DNA from: CAWEDP01 sp963807925
GTDB taxonomy: Bacteria > Acidobacteriota > Vicinamibacteria > Vicinamibacterales > CAVVIG01
NCBI GenBank assembly: GCA_963807925.1
Contig: CAWEDP010000001.1
Location: 1 to 64,000, forward strand
Direction: 5' to 3'
Length of the DNA stretch: 64,000 bases
This document shows positions 7,468 to 15,108 of the stretch, piece by piece. Position numbers and translations under genes: made by a program. Each line of letters opens with the position of its first letter. Position 1 is the first letter of the stretch. Below the pieces are notes generated by a model. The model saw nothing but the letters and a program-made list of their open reading frames with translations, searched no databases and had not been told where the DNA came from.

Positions 7468-7502
7468 GTCCAGATTTACGCGGTTTCAGGTGAGTGCTGA
7501 CA
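7468..7502 (-). repeat. Right terminal inverted repeat of outer IS21 element
   Basis: Its reverse complement begins TGTCAGCACTCACC and contains ACCGCGTAAATCTGGAC, matching positions 1-35 at 30 of 35 bases. Confidence 0.8.
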
Positions 7503-7702
7503 CCGCCTTCCGACCGCGCATCACGGTGGACGCGCGTCCGGGCACGAGCGATCCGTCTCGGGCCTGGATTCGCCTCGCGATCCACCCCCTACGCGCGCAG
7601 GTCGATGGGCGATTCATCGACCGGCCAGCGTCACCGCCCACGACCAGGCGACCCGCTCTCGACACTGGGCGTGATGTTCGACCGTGCCTGGAGCGGTTCC
7701 AC
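7503..7702. other. No gene recognised between outer IS end and regulator
   Basis: The 200 bp after the IS boundary hold no convincing reading frame. It probably contains what is left of the DNA downstream of the 7703-8272 gene, possibly a partner gene cut off by the IS insertion. That is an inference. Confidence 0.4.
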
Positions 7703-8272
7703 CTAGCGGCGGACTTCAGCAGGTAGAGATTCTGCGCGTTTGTAAAGCTGGCGTCGGACACGCTCGATCAATTCCTTCTCCGCGAACCTGCGCTCTCTGG
7801 CGCGACCCTCACGAAGCGCATCAATCAGTGCCAGCATCTCGTAGAGAATTGGGTCTCGCAGGGCAGCGGCGGGCGCCGTCTTGTACAGCGGCTCGATACC
7901 GACTCCTCGCTGGTGACCTTCGGAAAAGGGCCACACTGGTGGCAACTCGGCGCCAGGCTCGATCTGTTTGTTGAGGGGCGGCGCGGCATAAGAGGTCGGG
8001 ACACCGCGAGTGACTTCGCCTCGCTTCGCCGGAAAGGCGTATTTCACGGCGTGCACGAGGAACTCCTCCACGGCTTGGAGCTGGGGACGGTGGCCACCCG
8101 CATCGCTCGACACCAGCCGAGACAGAACCAACCGCTTGAGGGCCGCGTGAACCTCGGAGGAACTGATCGACAGATCGACGCCCATTTGAGCCATGGGCGG
8201 ACGAGGGCCCTGATAGCTCAGGAGCTTCACGAGAACCAGGACGTCCTGGGGCCGCAGGCTGGGCTGTGACAT
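7703..8272 (-). CDS. Predicted HTH regulator or partner protein, function unknown
   Basis: This protein has 189 residues. The N-terminal 70 residues (MSQPSLRPQDVLVLVKLLSY, then SISSSEVHAALKRLVLSRLV) look like a winged helix of MarR type. A conserved middle (VEEFLVHAVKYAFPAKRGEV, RGVPTSYAAPPLN) and a C-terminal helical part (LIDALREGRARERRFAEKEL) follow. I have seen this architecture in small bicistronic loci with a nucleotidyltransferase-like partner, but no partner remains here because the IS lies downstream. A perfect 19-bp palindrome directly before the start codon suggests autoregulation. Confidence 0.75.
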   Translation of the reverse strand: MSQPSLRPQDVLVLVKLLSYQGPRPPMAQMGVDLSISSSEVHAALKRLVLSRLVSSDAGGHRPQLQAVEEFLVHAVKYAFPAKRGEVTRGVPTSYAAPPLNKQIEPGAELPPVWPFSEGHQRGVGIEPLYKTAPAAALRDPILYEMLALIDALREGRARERRFAEKELIERVRRQLYKRAESLPAEVRR

Positions 8273-8276
8273 TCGT

Positions 8277-8295
8277 TATTCGCGATTCGCGAATA
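8277..8295. promoter_or_regulatory. Palindromic operator upstream of the 7703-8272 gene
   Basis: TATTCGCGA-T-TCGCGAATA is a perfect 9+1+9 palindrome ending 4 bp before the ATG at 8272. This is a suitable place for repression of transcription or translation start. The adjacent HTH protein is the obvious candidate ligand. Confidence 0.65.
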
Positions 8296-8349
8296 CAGAA
8301 TACCACATTCAGGGCCACGACCGCGACCGTCAACCGATGCAGTCATCGG

Positions 8350-8565
8350 CTACACCTTCTGCATGCGCTGATGAACCCGGTGTGCGACGGATTCCGGAAT
8401 GCGCAACGTGCGATAGACGCGGCGTCCCGGTCGAGGGTGACAAAAGACGACGACGCCGGGTTCGCGCAGAAACAGACGGCGCACGAAGTCATCGCTCATG
8501 CCCCAGAGCTCCGACAGCTCGTCGACCGAGAAATGGCGTTCGAACGTGACGTCGCCGGCAGGCAT
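8350..8565 (-). CDS. Small HTH DNA-binding protein
   Basis: This protein has 71 residues from ATG 8565 (MPAGDVTFERHFSVDELSEL). SVDELSELWGMSDDFVRRLF is a helix-turn-helix of the excisionase/MerR-like (HTH_17) sort. The C-terminal half (GVVVFCHPRPGRRVYRTLRI) resembles the wing region of small acidobacterial HTH proteins. The position beside an integrase-bearing island end makes an excisionase or island regulator plausible, but an ordinary regulator cannot be excluded. The longer frame to 8619 adds 18 residues that do not look conserved. Confidence 0.65.
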   Translation of the reverse strand: MPAGDVTFERHFSVDELSELWGMSDDFVRRLFLREPGVVVFCHPRPGRRVYRTLRIPESVAHRVHQRMQKV

Positions 8566-8701
8566 CGTGTCTGGTCCGTCAGTACGGGCGCAGCTGGTCC
8601 TGAGCAAAAGACGTGACAAGCTGACGTGCGGGGACTTCTGGAGGAAATCTAGGATCGCTGCAGGCGGTGGGGTCAGTTCTGAGCCACCGGGTCTGAGCCG
8701 A

Positions 8702-8721
8702 GAGGGTCAGATCTGACCCTC
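8702..8721. terminator. Inverted repeat, possible terminator or mobile-element end
   Basis: GAGGGTCAGATCTGACCCTC is a perfect 20-bp palindrome 12-31 bp beyond the stop of the DUF2442 gene. No T-run follows, so factor-independent termination is uncertain. The GGTCAGATCTGACC core also resembles ends of some transposon-derived repeats. Confidence 0.45.
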
Positions 8722-8732
8722 GGTGTGGTCGT

Positions 8733-9029
8733 CTAGGCGATCGCCTTATCCCACGACGCGGCGCGGCTCGCCAGCTCGCCGCAGATCTCCGGCCAGTCGT
8801 GCAACATTGCTGGATCGAAGTCGGCGCCGTTCGGCCAGACGAGTGTGCGTGCTTCGGGGTCGAGCCGCGCCTGGTTGAACAGCGCAGGATCGTTGAGCGG
8901 TCCGTACAGTTCGCCGGCGAGCACCGGCTTGAAGTCGACAACTTGTTGCGTGTGGTCGTCGAACACAATCCGAAGCGTGTAGGGCCCGACGTGCTCGAAG
9001 GCTTGCACGCGGTAAATCGGGTGACTCAT
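8733..9029 (-). CDS. DUF2442 domain protein
   Basis: This protein has 98 residues from ATG 9029 (MSHPIYRVQAFEHVGPYTLR). DUF2442 features are YTLRIVFDDHTQQVVDFKPV, LYGPLNDPALFNQ and ARTLVWPNGADFDPAMLHDW. Its start is 4 bp after the stop of the DUF4160 gene, so the two are co-transcribed. This pairing is common in bacteria and has been regarded as toxin-antitoxin-like or as a transcription-coupled small module. The role is not established. Confidence 0.85.
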   Translation of the reverse strand: MSHPIYRVQAFEHVGPYTLRIVFDDHTQQVVDFKPVLAGELYGPLNDPALFNQARLDPEARTLVWPNGADFDPAMLHDWPEICGELASRAASWDKAIA

Positions 9030-9033
9030 GGCT

Positions 9034-9303
9034 CTATTGTAATGGCGCAATGGGGACCGGGGCACGACCGGCTTGCAACCGGTCCCAATCCTGTCGCAAT
9101 TCGCTTTGATGCAGCTCGGCCCAGGCTTCGACAAGCCGAAGCTGCGTACGCGGCAGGTCTCCAGCGACTATCTCAACCGGGGAAATGCCGAAGACGGCGG
9201 CGTGCTCCTGGTAATACGCGTGGAAATGCGGGGTGTGATGAACCGCGCCTGCCTCGACAAACATCCGAATGACAATCCCGAAGAACCGACTGATCTCAGG
9301 CAA
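9034..9303 (-). CDS. DUF4160 domain protein
   Basis: The sequence LPEISRFFGIVIRMF, HHTPHFHAYYQEH and LRLVEAWAELHQSEL is diagnostic of DUF4160. The family normally starts M-PEISRFFG, so a TTG start at 9303 is proposed, with AAGGTGAG about 7 nt upstream. GTG 9315 is the alternative. It is the first gene of a pair with DUF2442. The His-rich motif HFHAYY is conserved in the family and may mark an active site, but no biochemical role is known to me. Confidence 0.8.
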   Translation of the reverse strand: MPEISRFFGIVIRMFVEAGAVHHTPHFHAYYQEHAAVFGISPVEIVAGDLPRTQLRLVEAWAELHQSELRQDWDRLQAGRAPVPIAPLQ

Positions 9304-9498
9304 CTGGCTGCTCACCTTCTCCGTGGTAGCCGGCGACAAACGCCCGTTCTGCTCCCTGGGCGCAGACGGGGTCAAGGCCGAAGCCCGAAGGGGCCGAGCA
9401 ACGCGAGGCGCCTTGACGCCGGCGAGCCCAGGAGCAAGCTGCTCCGGCGCCGGCTACACACGTGACTAACTTGTCGGGATCCTGTCTCAACACCTCGC

Positions 9499-10560
9499 TT
9501 AGGACCAGGTACTACGAACGTCCGCCTCGAGCTTGTCCTGCAGGGATTTCACCCAGGGTCGGTAATGCTTCGACGTAATCCTGACGTCCGTATGGCCGAG
9601 CAGCACGGAGACGCTCTCGATCGGAACACCCTTCTCGAGCAGCCCAATCGCAAAGGAGTCGCGCAGGCGGTGGAAGTGGGCGTGTTTCACCTTGGCGAGC
9701 TTGGCGAGCGCGTAGAACCCTCTGCGCAAGTCTTCGATTGCCGACTTCACGACACCGTTGCCCGACCAAAAGAAATAGTCTCCTCCTGGCAGCAGCTTCA
9801 ACGCCTCGCGCACGTGAACGGGTAGCGGAATCCGCACCGGGGTTCCGGTCTTCTGCGTGTACAGGAATACCTTGCCGTCGGCAATCCTCTCTCGCTTCAA
9901 GCCCACAGCATCCCCAATCCGCAAGCCCGAATGGCGCAAGAGAAGAAGTAGCGCGCGGAGCCGTTGTCCGTTTCCGCGGAAGCGGTCACACGCGTCCAGC
10001 AACTTGTTGAATTCGTCATCGGTGAAGGGCAGCGTGGGGACCTGGTGAACCTTTGGCAACTTCACAGCCGGGGCGGGATTGGTTGGGATCCAGCCCGCCG
10101 AAGCACAGAATCTAAAGAAGCCCCGCATGGTCTCGAGCTTCTTCTGCTGTGTGCTGGGCTTGAACTTCCACGTGGATCGAAACACGCGAAGCGCTTCGAC
10201 GTCCAACTGGTGCAGCCGCGTCTTGCCTGTTGCCTCCGCGAAAGGCAGCAGCTGCTTCTCGAGGAACTGGCGATACTTACGAATCGACGTTGGCCTCAGC
10301 TCGCGAGCTTCAGCATCGATCAGAAACTTGTTAATGGCATCGGCGACTGACGGAATCTCTCGTCGCTGCTGACCAATGCCTCCAGCCGACTCCCAGCCGC
10401 GCACGAGATCAGTCGCCGCCTCCCACGACGTCACGCCCAGCGACTTCTTGATCCACTCGCCGGCCAAGGACCCTTGCACCCAGATCGGACACGGACAGCG
10501 GCGATAGCGTCGGGACTTGTAACGGCACGGCGGGTAGTGACGCCGGTAGATCTGGAGCAC
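9499..10560 (-). CDS. Tyrosine recombinase (island integrase)
   Basis: This protein has 353 residues. It starts with a Cys-containing segment (CRYKSRRYRRCPCPIWVQG) found in acidobacterial phage-type integrases. A SAM-like core-binding domain (about 70-160) and a catalytic domain follow, with Arg214 (RHSGLRIGD), Lys237, His297-x-x-Arg300 (HRLR), His323 (LLGHTDV) and Tyr333, so all catalytic residues are present. The start is GTG 10560. It lies next to the 3' end of tRNA-Ser and reads away from it, as expected for an enzyme that integrated the element into that tRNA. Confidence 0.92.
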   Translation of the reverse strand: MLQIYRRHYPPCRYKSRRYRRCPCPIWVQGSLAGEWIKKSLGVTSWEAATDLVRGWESAGGIGQQRREIPSVADAINKFLIDAEARELRPTSIRKYRQFLEKQLLPFAEATGKTRLHQLDVEALRVFRSTWKFKPSTQQKKLETMRGFFRFCASAGWIPTNPAPAVKLPKVHQVPTLPFTDDEFNKLLDACDRFRGNGQRLRALLLLLRHSGLRIGDAVGLKRERIADGKVFLYTQKTGTPVRIPLPVHVREALKLLPGGDYFFWSGNGVVKSAIEDLRRGFYALAKLAKVKHAHFHRLRDSFAIGLLEKGVPIESVSVLLGHTDVRITSKHYRPWVKSLQDKLEADVRSTWS

Positions 10561-10643
10561 GCCTCTCTATAGCACGAAGGGTACGTTTTTGGAACGGTAA
10601 AACTTGTCGAGACTATAAGTGCTTATACATCAGCAGTTAAGTG

Positions 10644-10734
10644 TGGCGGAGGGAGAGGGATTCGAACCCCCGGTACCGTTTCCCGGTTCAGTGGTTTTCA
10701 AGACCACCGCCATCGACCACTCGGCCATCCCTCC
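10644..10734 (-). tRNA. tRNA-Ser (anticodon UGA)
   Basis: On the minus strand the gene starts GGAGGGATGGCCGAGTGG and has the anticodon stem-loop GGTGGTCTTGAAAACCACC with anticodon TGA (complement at 10698-10700). It has a long variable arm (class II), the T-arm GGGTTCGAATCCC, and ends TCCCTCC-G-CCA with an encoded CCA at 10644-10646. The acceptor arms pair fully. Confidence 0.97.
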
Positions 10735-10958
10735 GCGTCGAAATCCTGCCTGAATTCGCTCGGTTCGCTCACCTATCGCCGCCTGCTGGTCGCCTCGTGT
10801 AGCCAAAGTGCAACCAACAGGGTCAGAGCACGCCGGCGTGAACCCTCCGCCGCACCACTATAGCCGTAACGTGCGATAGGAATACCGCCCGGGCACCAGC
10901 AGGCGGCGTTCGTTGAATGAGGTACCGTTTTGTTATCCTGTCCGCAGCCTGATCGAAC

Positions 10959-11804
10959 ATGAGGCGCAATCGCATGACGGCGGCAGTGGTCGCGATTCTC
11001 CTGACGACCTTCCGCGGATCGCCGACGCCGGACGCACAGCGCCTGAGCCCGAGCGCCCGTGAGTTGCTGAACAGCGACAGGCCGCTGCTGCCGGCAGAAC
11101 TTCCGGTCGTCCTCGAGGGGGTGCGCACGGCAGCCGCCGGCAAGACATTCAGGCTGGCGTTCGTCGCCGGCGGATCTGGTTTCGACATCCTGATGGGACC
11201 CAACGGTCGGCCGCGATTCGTCCGGACCACCAGCGCCTATGACATGTTCGTCGTGGCCGGCAGCGCGTCGAGCCGGAGCGACGGTTCGAGCGCACAGTCC
11301 CAGAAGCAGCAGGGCGGGCATGTGGACCTGATCACACTGACCGAATACACGGGCCAGCGCGCCCGAGAATGTGACGGAAGCGTCCGCGACGGCGAGCTGG
11401 TGATTGTGTACGAACACCGCAGCACCGACGATCAGTGGACGGCGTCGGCGCACGCTCGCGGGGCGATCGAGCCGCTCTCGCCGGTGTTCGACATGCTCGA
11501 CGGCACCATTGCGGCGCAGGCCGGTGCGCTACGCGACATGAACGGGCGCACGGCGCGCGCGCTTGCCGCTCCATGGGCGTTGCACGCGGGAGCGCGGCCC
11601 GCAGGGCCGCTGCCGGCAGGCATGACGCAGTCGCTGTGGATTGACACCACGTCGATGCTACCGCTGCGGTGGTCGGTTGAGGCACCGGCGACAACGGGGC
11701 GATGGATGCCGACGATTCCCGACTACGGCTTGTTCTTCACGGCCGATCCGAGGCTGGATCTGCATCGCCCGGACGGCCTGTCTCCGCCGGACTGTGTTCA
11801 CTAG
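10959..11804 (+). CDS. Secreted protein of unknown function
   Basis: This protein has 281 residues. The N-terminus MRRNRMTAAVVAILLTTF is a signal peptide with a likely cut near DAQ. No known domain was recognised. The middle (VDLITLTEYTGQRARECDGSV) and the C-terminal part (TQSLWIDTTSMLPLRWSVEA) have the strand-rich pattern seen in periplasmic lipoprotein-carrier-like (LolA-type) folds, which is only an impression. It is the first gene right of the tRNA-Ser and has no operon partners. Confidence 0.65.
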   Translation: MRRNRMTAAVVAILLTTFRGSPTPDAQRLSPSARELLNSDRPLLPAELPVVLEGVRTAAAGKTFRLAFVAGGSGFDILMGPNGRPRFVRTTSAYDMFVVAGSASSRSDGSSAQSQKQQGGHVDLITLTEYTGQRARECDGSVRDGELVIVYEHRSTDDQWTASAHARGAIEPLSPVFDMLDGTIAAQAGALRDMNGRTARALAAPWALHAGARPAGPLPAGMTQSLWIDTTSMLPLRWSVEAPATTGRWMPTIPDYGLFFTADPRLDLHRPDGLSPPDCVH

Positions 11805-12232
11805 CACCTTGCTACCACTGCGGCCGACGCGACGTCGCTTGTGGTCCACCGACCACCGGGCAAATTCCACAATTGTTCCGCGCGTGGTGTCCACCGACTC
11901 GGCGCCGTCGCGGGGCCCGCGCAACAGCGCGTGCGAGCCACATCGCGAGCGCACCGACGCGGCGGTTCGAGCAGCTCATCTGGCACTGGCCGGATGCGGG
12001 TGAGTAGTATCGCGGCATCGAGATCGAGCAGAGCGGCAATGATGGCGCCGCGATCGTTCAAGGTGGCCGGCCCGATGAGCCCATCCTGAAAGTCCACCAT
12101 TAGGAGCCCATCAGGCGTCGTCGCCAGGGTTTACCGAGCCATTCAACGCACGCGGCGGAGCTCGGACAATCGGATCTTACGCCGTTGCGCGCGTCGGCAA
12201 TGCGCCGGGGCGAGCGAGCGGGGTGCAGTGAA
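11805..12232. other. No gene recognised
   Basis: The 428 bp between two convergent genes have only short, composition-driven frames. A minus-strand frame at 11801-12100 begins MVDFQDGLIGPATLNDRGAI, which might be a remnant, but the rest is low-complexity Arg-rich sequence. Confidence 0.4.
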
Positions 12233-12712
12233 TCAGTCTTTGTGGATTACTTCGAACGTCACCTGGCCGAAGGCACCGGTTACGCCTGTTTGCGAGGCAT
12301 TGACGCTGTAGCCAGGAATGCTGCTGATGAGCAGCACGACCTTGTGTGTGGACTCGTTGAGCACCGCGACGTAGCCCGGCGCGTGCGTGGGGCTCCCTGG
12401 GTCGGGCACGAGCACGCAGTCGTTCGAATAGCTCTGCCCCGCGTCCATGAAAAAGTTCGGGGCGCCGAGCGTTGGAAAATAGGGACTGCCAAACGGCACT
12501 GACAGTCCCATCGTGATTCCTGTGATGACGGCTGTCGTTGGATGGAAGAACGCCTTGGCAATTCGAAAGTCGACGACGACTGTGTCGGCGCTGATCAGCT
12601 TGTATCTGAGGAACGGGAGGTCGCCAGGTGCAACCGCAACGGTAGCACCGGCGGACGACCCCGCGAACACACCGAACGCCACGTGACTCTGAGGAATATC
12701 AATCCATGACAT
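12233..12712 (-). CDS. Conserved-looking hypothetical protein, beta-rich
   Basis: This protein has 159 residues from ATG 12712, which has GGGAGG six bases upstream. No signal peptide is seen. The sequence alternates short hydrophobic strands (MSWIDIPQSHVAFGVFAGSS, HKVVLLISSIPGYSVNASQT) and lacks the Arg-rich bias of spurious frames, so I take it as real. I do not recognise the family. It stands alone between two gene-poor stretches, which might mean acquired DNA. Confidence 0.55.
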   Translation of the reverse strand: MSWIDIPQSHVAFGVFAGSSAGATVAVAPGDLPFLRYKLISADTVVVDFRIAKAFFHPTTAVITGITMGLSVPFGSPYFPTLGAPNFFMDAGQSYSNDCVLVPDPGSPTHAPGYVAVLNESTHKVVLLISSIPGYSVNASQTGVTGAFGQVTFEVIHKD

Positions 12713-13305
12713 GTGCAACCTCCCGTCAACGTACTGCTTCGGGCCGGATACCTTTCCGATCAAGCTGGCTCGAACGGCTGGCGGCGGATGCGTCTCCGCC
12801 TCCTGGAGCCCAGACCCAGATACACTACTGCTAGCAAGCCACCCCGCGCCAGACCGTCATCCCAAATCCAACCCTGTTTCTAACGCCTTGGCGCTGCTCG
12901 TCCGATCGAGACGGCGTCGCACGCCTTGTGGCTGTGGGCGCGCGCCGTCCTGCCGCGCGCTGACGGTTAGCTTTCGGAGCGGCTCACCCTGGTGGAACTC
13001 ATCTCGACTTCACCCGCATCATTATCGAGCCGACCACCCTACGAAATTTGGACGAGGATTTGCGCGGGGCTGGCGCGCGACACAGCTCAACTGAACGCTG
13101 CGGCGTGTATCGTTCGTAGCGCCGCACGATCGCACCAGCCCGGCGCGGTTTCAGCGGATTGCCGGCAAGGGTGTCGGGCACACCGGCGGCCCAATGGGGC
13201 ACGACAACTCTCGCTTCGCAGATGCCGGCGCCGAGGTCGATTCCCAGGGCGAGGACGAACAGGCAGAGCGTGATGCGACGGCGATGCGCTGCAGGCAACC
13301 GCTCG
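12713..13305. other. No gene recognised
   Basis: The gap of nearly 600 bp carries only weak frames. A minus-strand frame (12999-13355) contains a hydrophobic stretch ITLCLFVLALGIDLGAGI but overlaps the end of the next gene and lacks a good start. Confidence 0.4.
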
Positions 13306-14928
13306 TCAGCGGCAGACGAAGTTCGCCGCCTCGTCGGTGCTGCCCGCCCCCTCATACGTGGCGACCTGCGGATACGGGCACAGGGGACGCGTGCGGACGA
13401 CCTTGCCGTTCTCCACCCGCGACGCGATGATGTCGCTCGGCGGCTGATTCCGCTCGACCCAGCGCCGCATCGCCGCCAGCATGTCGAACGTGTCGGTGCC
13501 GGGCCCGCCGTTGCACTCGCTCATCCCGGGGATCATGTACAGCCGCACGCCGTTTCGGGCGCTGCGCGAGCCGACTGTGGCCTCCACCTTTGTGTAGTAG
13601 TCGACGATCGGTTCCGGCGGCACGAGCGCGTTGTTCCATCCGCCGGTGAGGATCAGCTTCCCTCCCCGCGCCAGGTAGGCGGCGATATCGGGGTTGAACG
13701 CGTTGACCCGGGCGATGTCGGATTGGTCGGCACGCGCGACGTCTCGATCGAAGTCGATGGGCGTCTTGCGGAAGTCCCAGGTTGCATCCTTCAGGATGGC
13801 GTCGCGCAACGTGCCGGTCGCGATGCCGATTGGATTGGCGGAGCCGATGAAGAAGTCCCAATCGAGCTCGCTCCCCCGATAGAGTCGCGAGTGGATCTTC
13901 TCGTTGGTACGCGGGTTTCTCGGTCCGGCGTACAGCTTCCGCACCGTAGCGACCTGGGCGGCTGTCAGGCAGTTCGGCGCATCGGCGCCGCGGCACTCGA
14001 TCTCCCCCGGATCGAACGTGCAGCGGGTGGGATCCTCGAGCAGCCCGTCCTTGACGCCGTCGAGCCTGTCGCATTTCGCCAGGACGGCATCGTGAATGAC
14101 CGGGAGCTTGGCCGCCGGGATGGCGCTGGTCTGGTCCTGGTGCGTCGCGAGCCAGGCCCACATCTGTCCGAAGATCTGACGCGTCAGGTAGGCGGCGAAG
14201 CCGCCGATCACGATGCCGTTGTAGTCGGCCGGGTATTTCTGGAGCTCGTGCATCGCGGCGTTCGTGCCGCCTCCGCACTCGATCATGTACGAGAACCGCG
14301 GACTGGTGCCGAAGTAGGCCGCGGCCAGCGCTTTGCCGACCACGGTCGTCTCGTGCATGGCGCGACCGGCGAAGTCGGTGACCTTTTCAGGGTTGAGCAT
14401 CCACGCGGTGCTGCCGCCCACGTGTCCGGTATCGGTGCTCGCGACCGCGAAGCCGTCTCGCAGCCCGACGCCCATCGCGGTGTAATTGATGCTGCCGCCG
14501 AGGCCGTTGGGACTGGTGCCGCGAAAGTGTCCGTTCCACGCGGCCGCTGGAAGCCAGAGCTCCATTCGAATGTCCGACGAGGGCGACGGCTTGAGGGCCG
14601 CCGTCACGCGGCAGAACGCCGGTAGCTCGCTGTACCGCGGCAGCGGACGTCCCCCGTTGTATCCGAGGCCCAGGCCTGCGGTGGCTCCAGTCACCCGACC
14701 GGGAATCGCCGGAATCGGCGCCGGTCCCACGGGGCCGCTCGCGCCGCCGCCGCCGGCCGGCGTCGGGGGAGGCTCGAACGCGCCGGCATCGACCATCCGA
14801 GCGCTCGCGATCGTCGCGTTCGGCAGGACGAGCGATGCCAGACGCTCGCAGGCGGCAGCCGGCGGCGGCGCTTGAGCGAAGGCTGTGACCGGCACCAGAA
14901 CCAGCGTGGCCAGGAGTGCGTATCGCAT
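13306..14928 (-). CDS. Tannase/feruloyl-esterase family protein lacking the catalytic triad
   Basis: This secreted protein has 540 residues: signal peptide MRYALLATLVLVPVTAFAQA, then the tannase alpha/beta-hydrolase fold with its usual lid. Family landmarks are all present (PFCRVTAALKPS, DRLDGVKDGLLEDPTRC, CLTAAQVATVRKLYAGPRNP, RPLCPYPQVATYEGAGSTDE). The CS-D-HC catalytic motif is gone: GCSTGG is replaced by ECGGGT (Cys218 kept, Gly219 for Ser), HGWADP by GGWNNA (Asn433 for Asp), and GHC by SEC (Glu471 for His, Cys472 kept). The disulfide pair survives while all three catalytic residues are lost. It is probably a pseudoenzyme, perhaps a binding protein. ATG 14928 has AAGGTGG upstream. Confidence 0.85.
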   Translation of the reverse strand: MRYALLATLVLVPVTAFAQAPPPAAACERLASLVLPNATIASARMVDAGAFEPPPTPAGGGGASGPVGPAPIPAIPGRVTGATAGLGLGYNGGRPLPRYSELPAFCRVTAALKPSPSSDIRMELWLPAAAWNGHFRGTSPNGLGGSINYTAMGVGLRDGFAVASTDTGHVGGSTAWMLNPEKVTDFAGRAMHETTVVGKALAAAYFGTSPRFSYMIECGGGTNAAMHELQKYPADYNGIVIGGFAAYLTRQIFGQMWAWLATHQDQTSAIPAAKLPVIHDAVLAKCDRLDGVKDGLLEDPTRCTFDPGEIECRGADAPNCLTAAQVATVRKLYAGPRNPRTNEKIHSRLYRGSELDWDFFIGSANPIGIATGTLRDAILKDATWDFRKTPIDFDRDVARADQSDIARVNAFNPDIAAYLARGGKLILTGGWNNALVPPEPIVDYYTKVEATVGSRSARNGVRLYMIPGMSECNGGPGTDTFDMLAAMRRWVERNQPPSDIIASRVENGKVVRTRPLCPYPQVATYEGAGSTDEAANFVCR

Positions 14929-15108
14929 GGCGCCCACCTTGTATCTGCGTCAGTCCGCGTGGGTTCTTCGACGGAGGCGACCGGTCGCCGCAGTCTTTTC
15001 ACAACTGCGTCACCTCTCGGTAACGTTTACCCCTTACCGTCGTGCCAAGAATACCAGTCCCTGCTCGGAAGGTGCCGATTCGTTTCTGGCCCTTCTGGGT
15101 CTCGACAT

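Larger units (their letters stand above)
1..7502 (-). mobile_element. Outer IS21-family element, interrupted and decayed
   Basis: It runs from a terminal inverted repeat beginning TGTC at position 1 to its mirror ending at 7502. Contents on the minus strand are a small cysteine-rich passenger gene, istA (split in two) and istB. A second IS21-family element sits inside istA. Without that insertion the element would be about 3.0 kb, normal for the family plus a passenger gene. It cannot move by itself now: istA is split and istB is frameshifted. The target duplication outside position 1 cannot be seen. That the element ends exactly at position 1 rests on the TGTC start matching the other end. 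Confidence 0.8.
1..10668. mobile_element. Right part of a genomic island integrated at tRNA-Ser
   Basis: The segment ends at the 3' end of a tRNA-Ser gene. A complete tyrosine recombinase starts 84 bp from the tRNA 3' end and points away from it, the usual layout of islands integrated into tRNA 3' ends. The interior consists of accessory small genes and nested insertion sequences, unlike the housekeeping and secreted-protein genes to the right of the tRNA. The left end lies outside the window. The likely att core is the tRNA 3' end at about 10644-10668, but no second copy could be seen here, so the island call is an inference from layout. Confidence 0.55.

Noticed and set aside
12999..13355. 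Minus-strand frame with a hydrophobic stretch near the tannase-like gene
   Set aside because: It overlaps the end of the tannase-like gene, has an Arg-rich composition and no ribosome-binding site.
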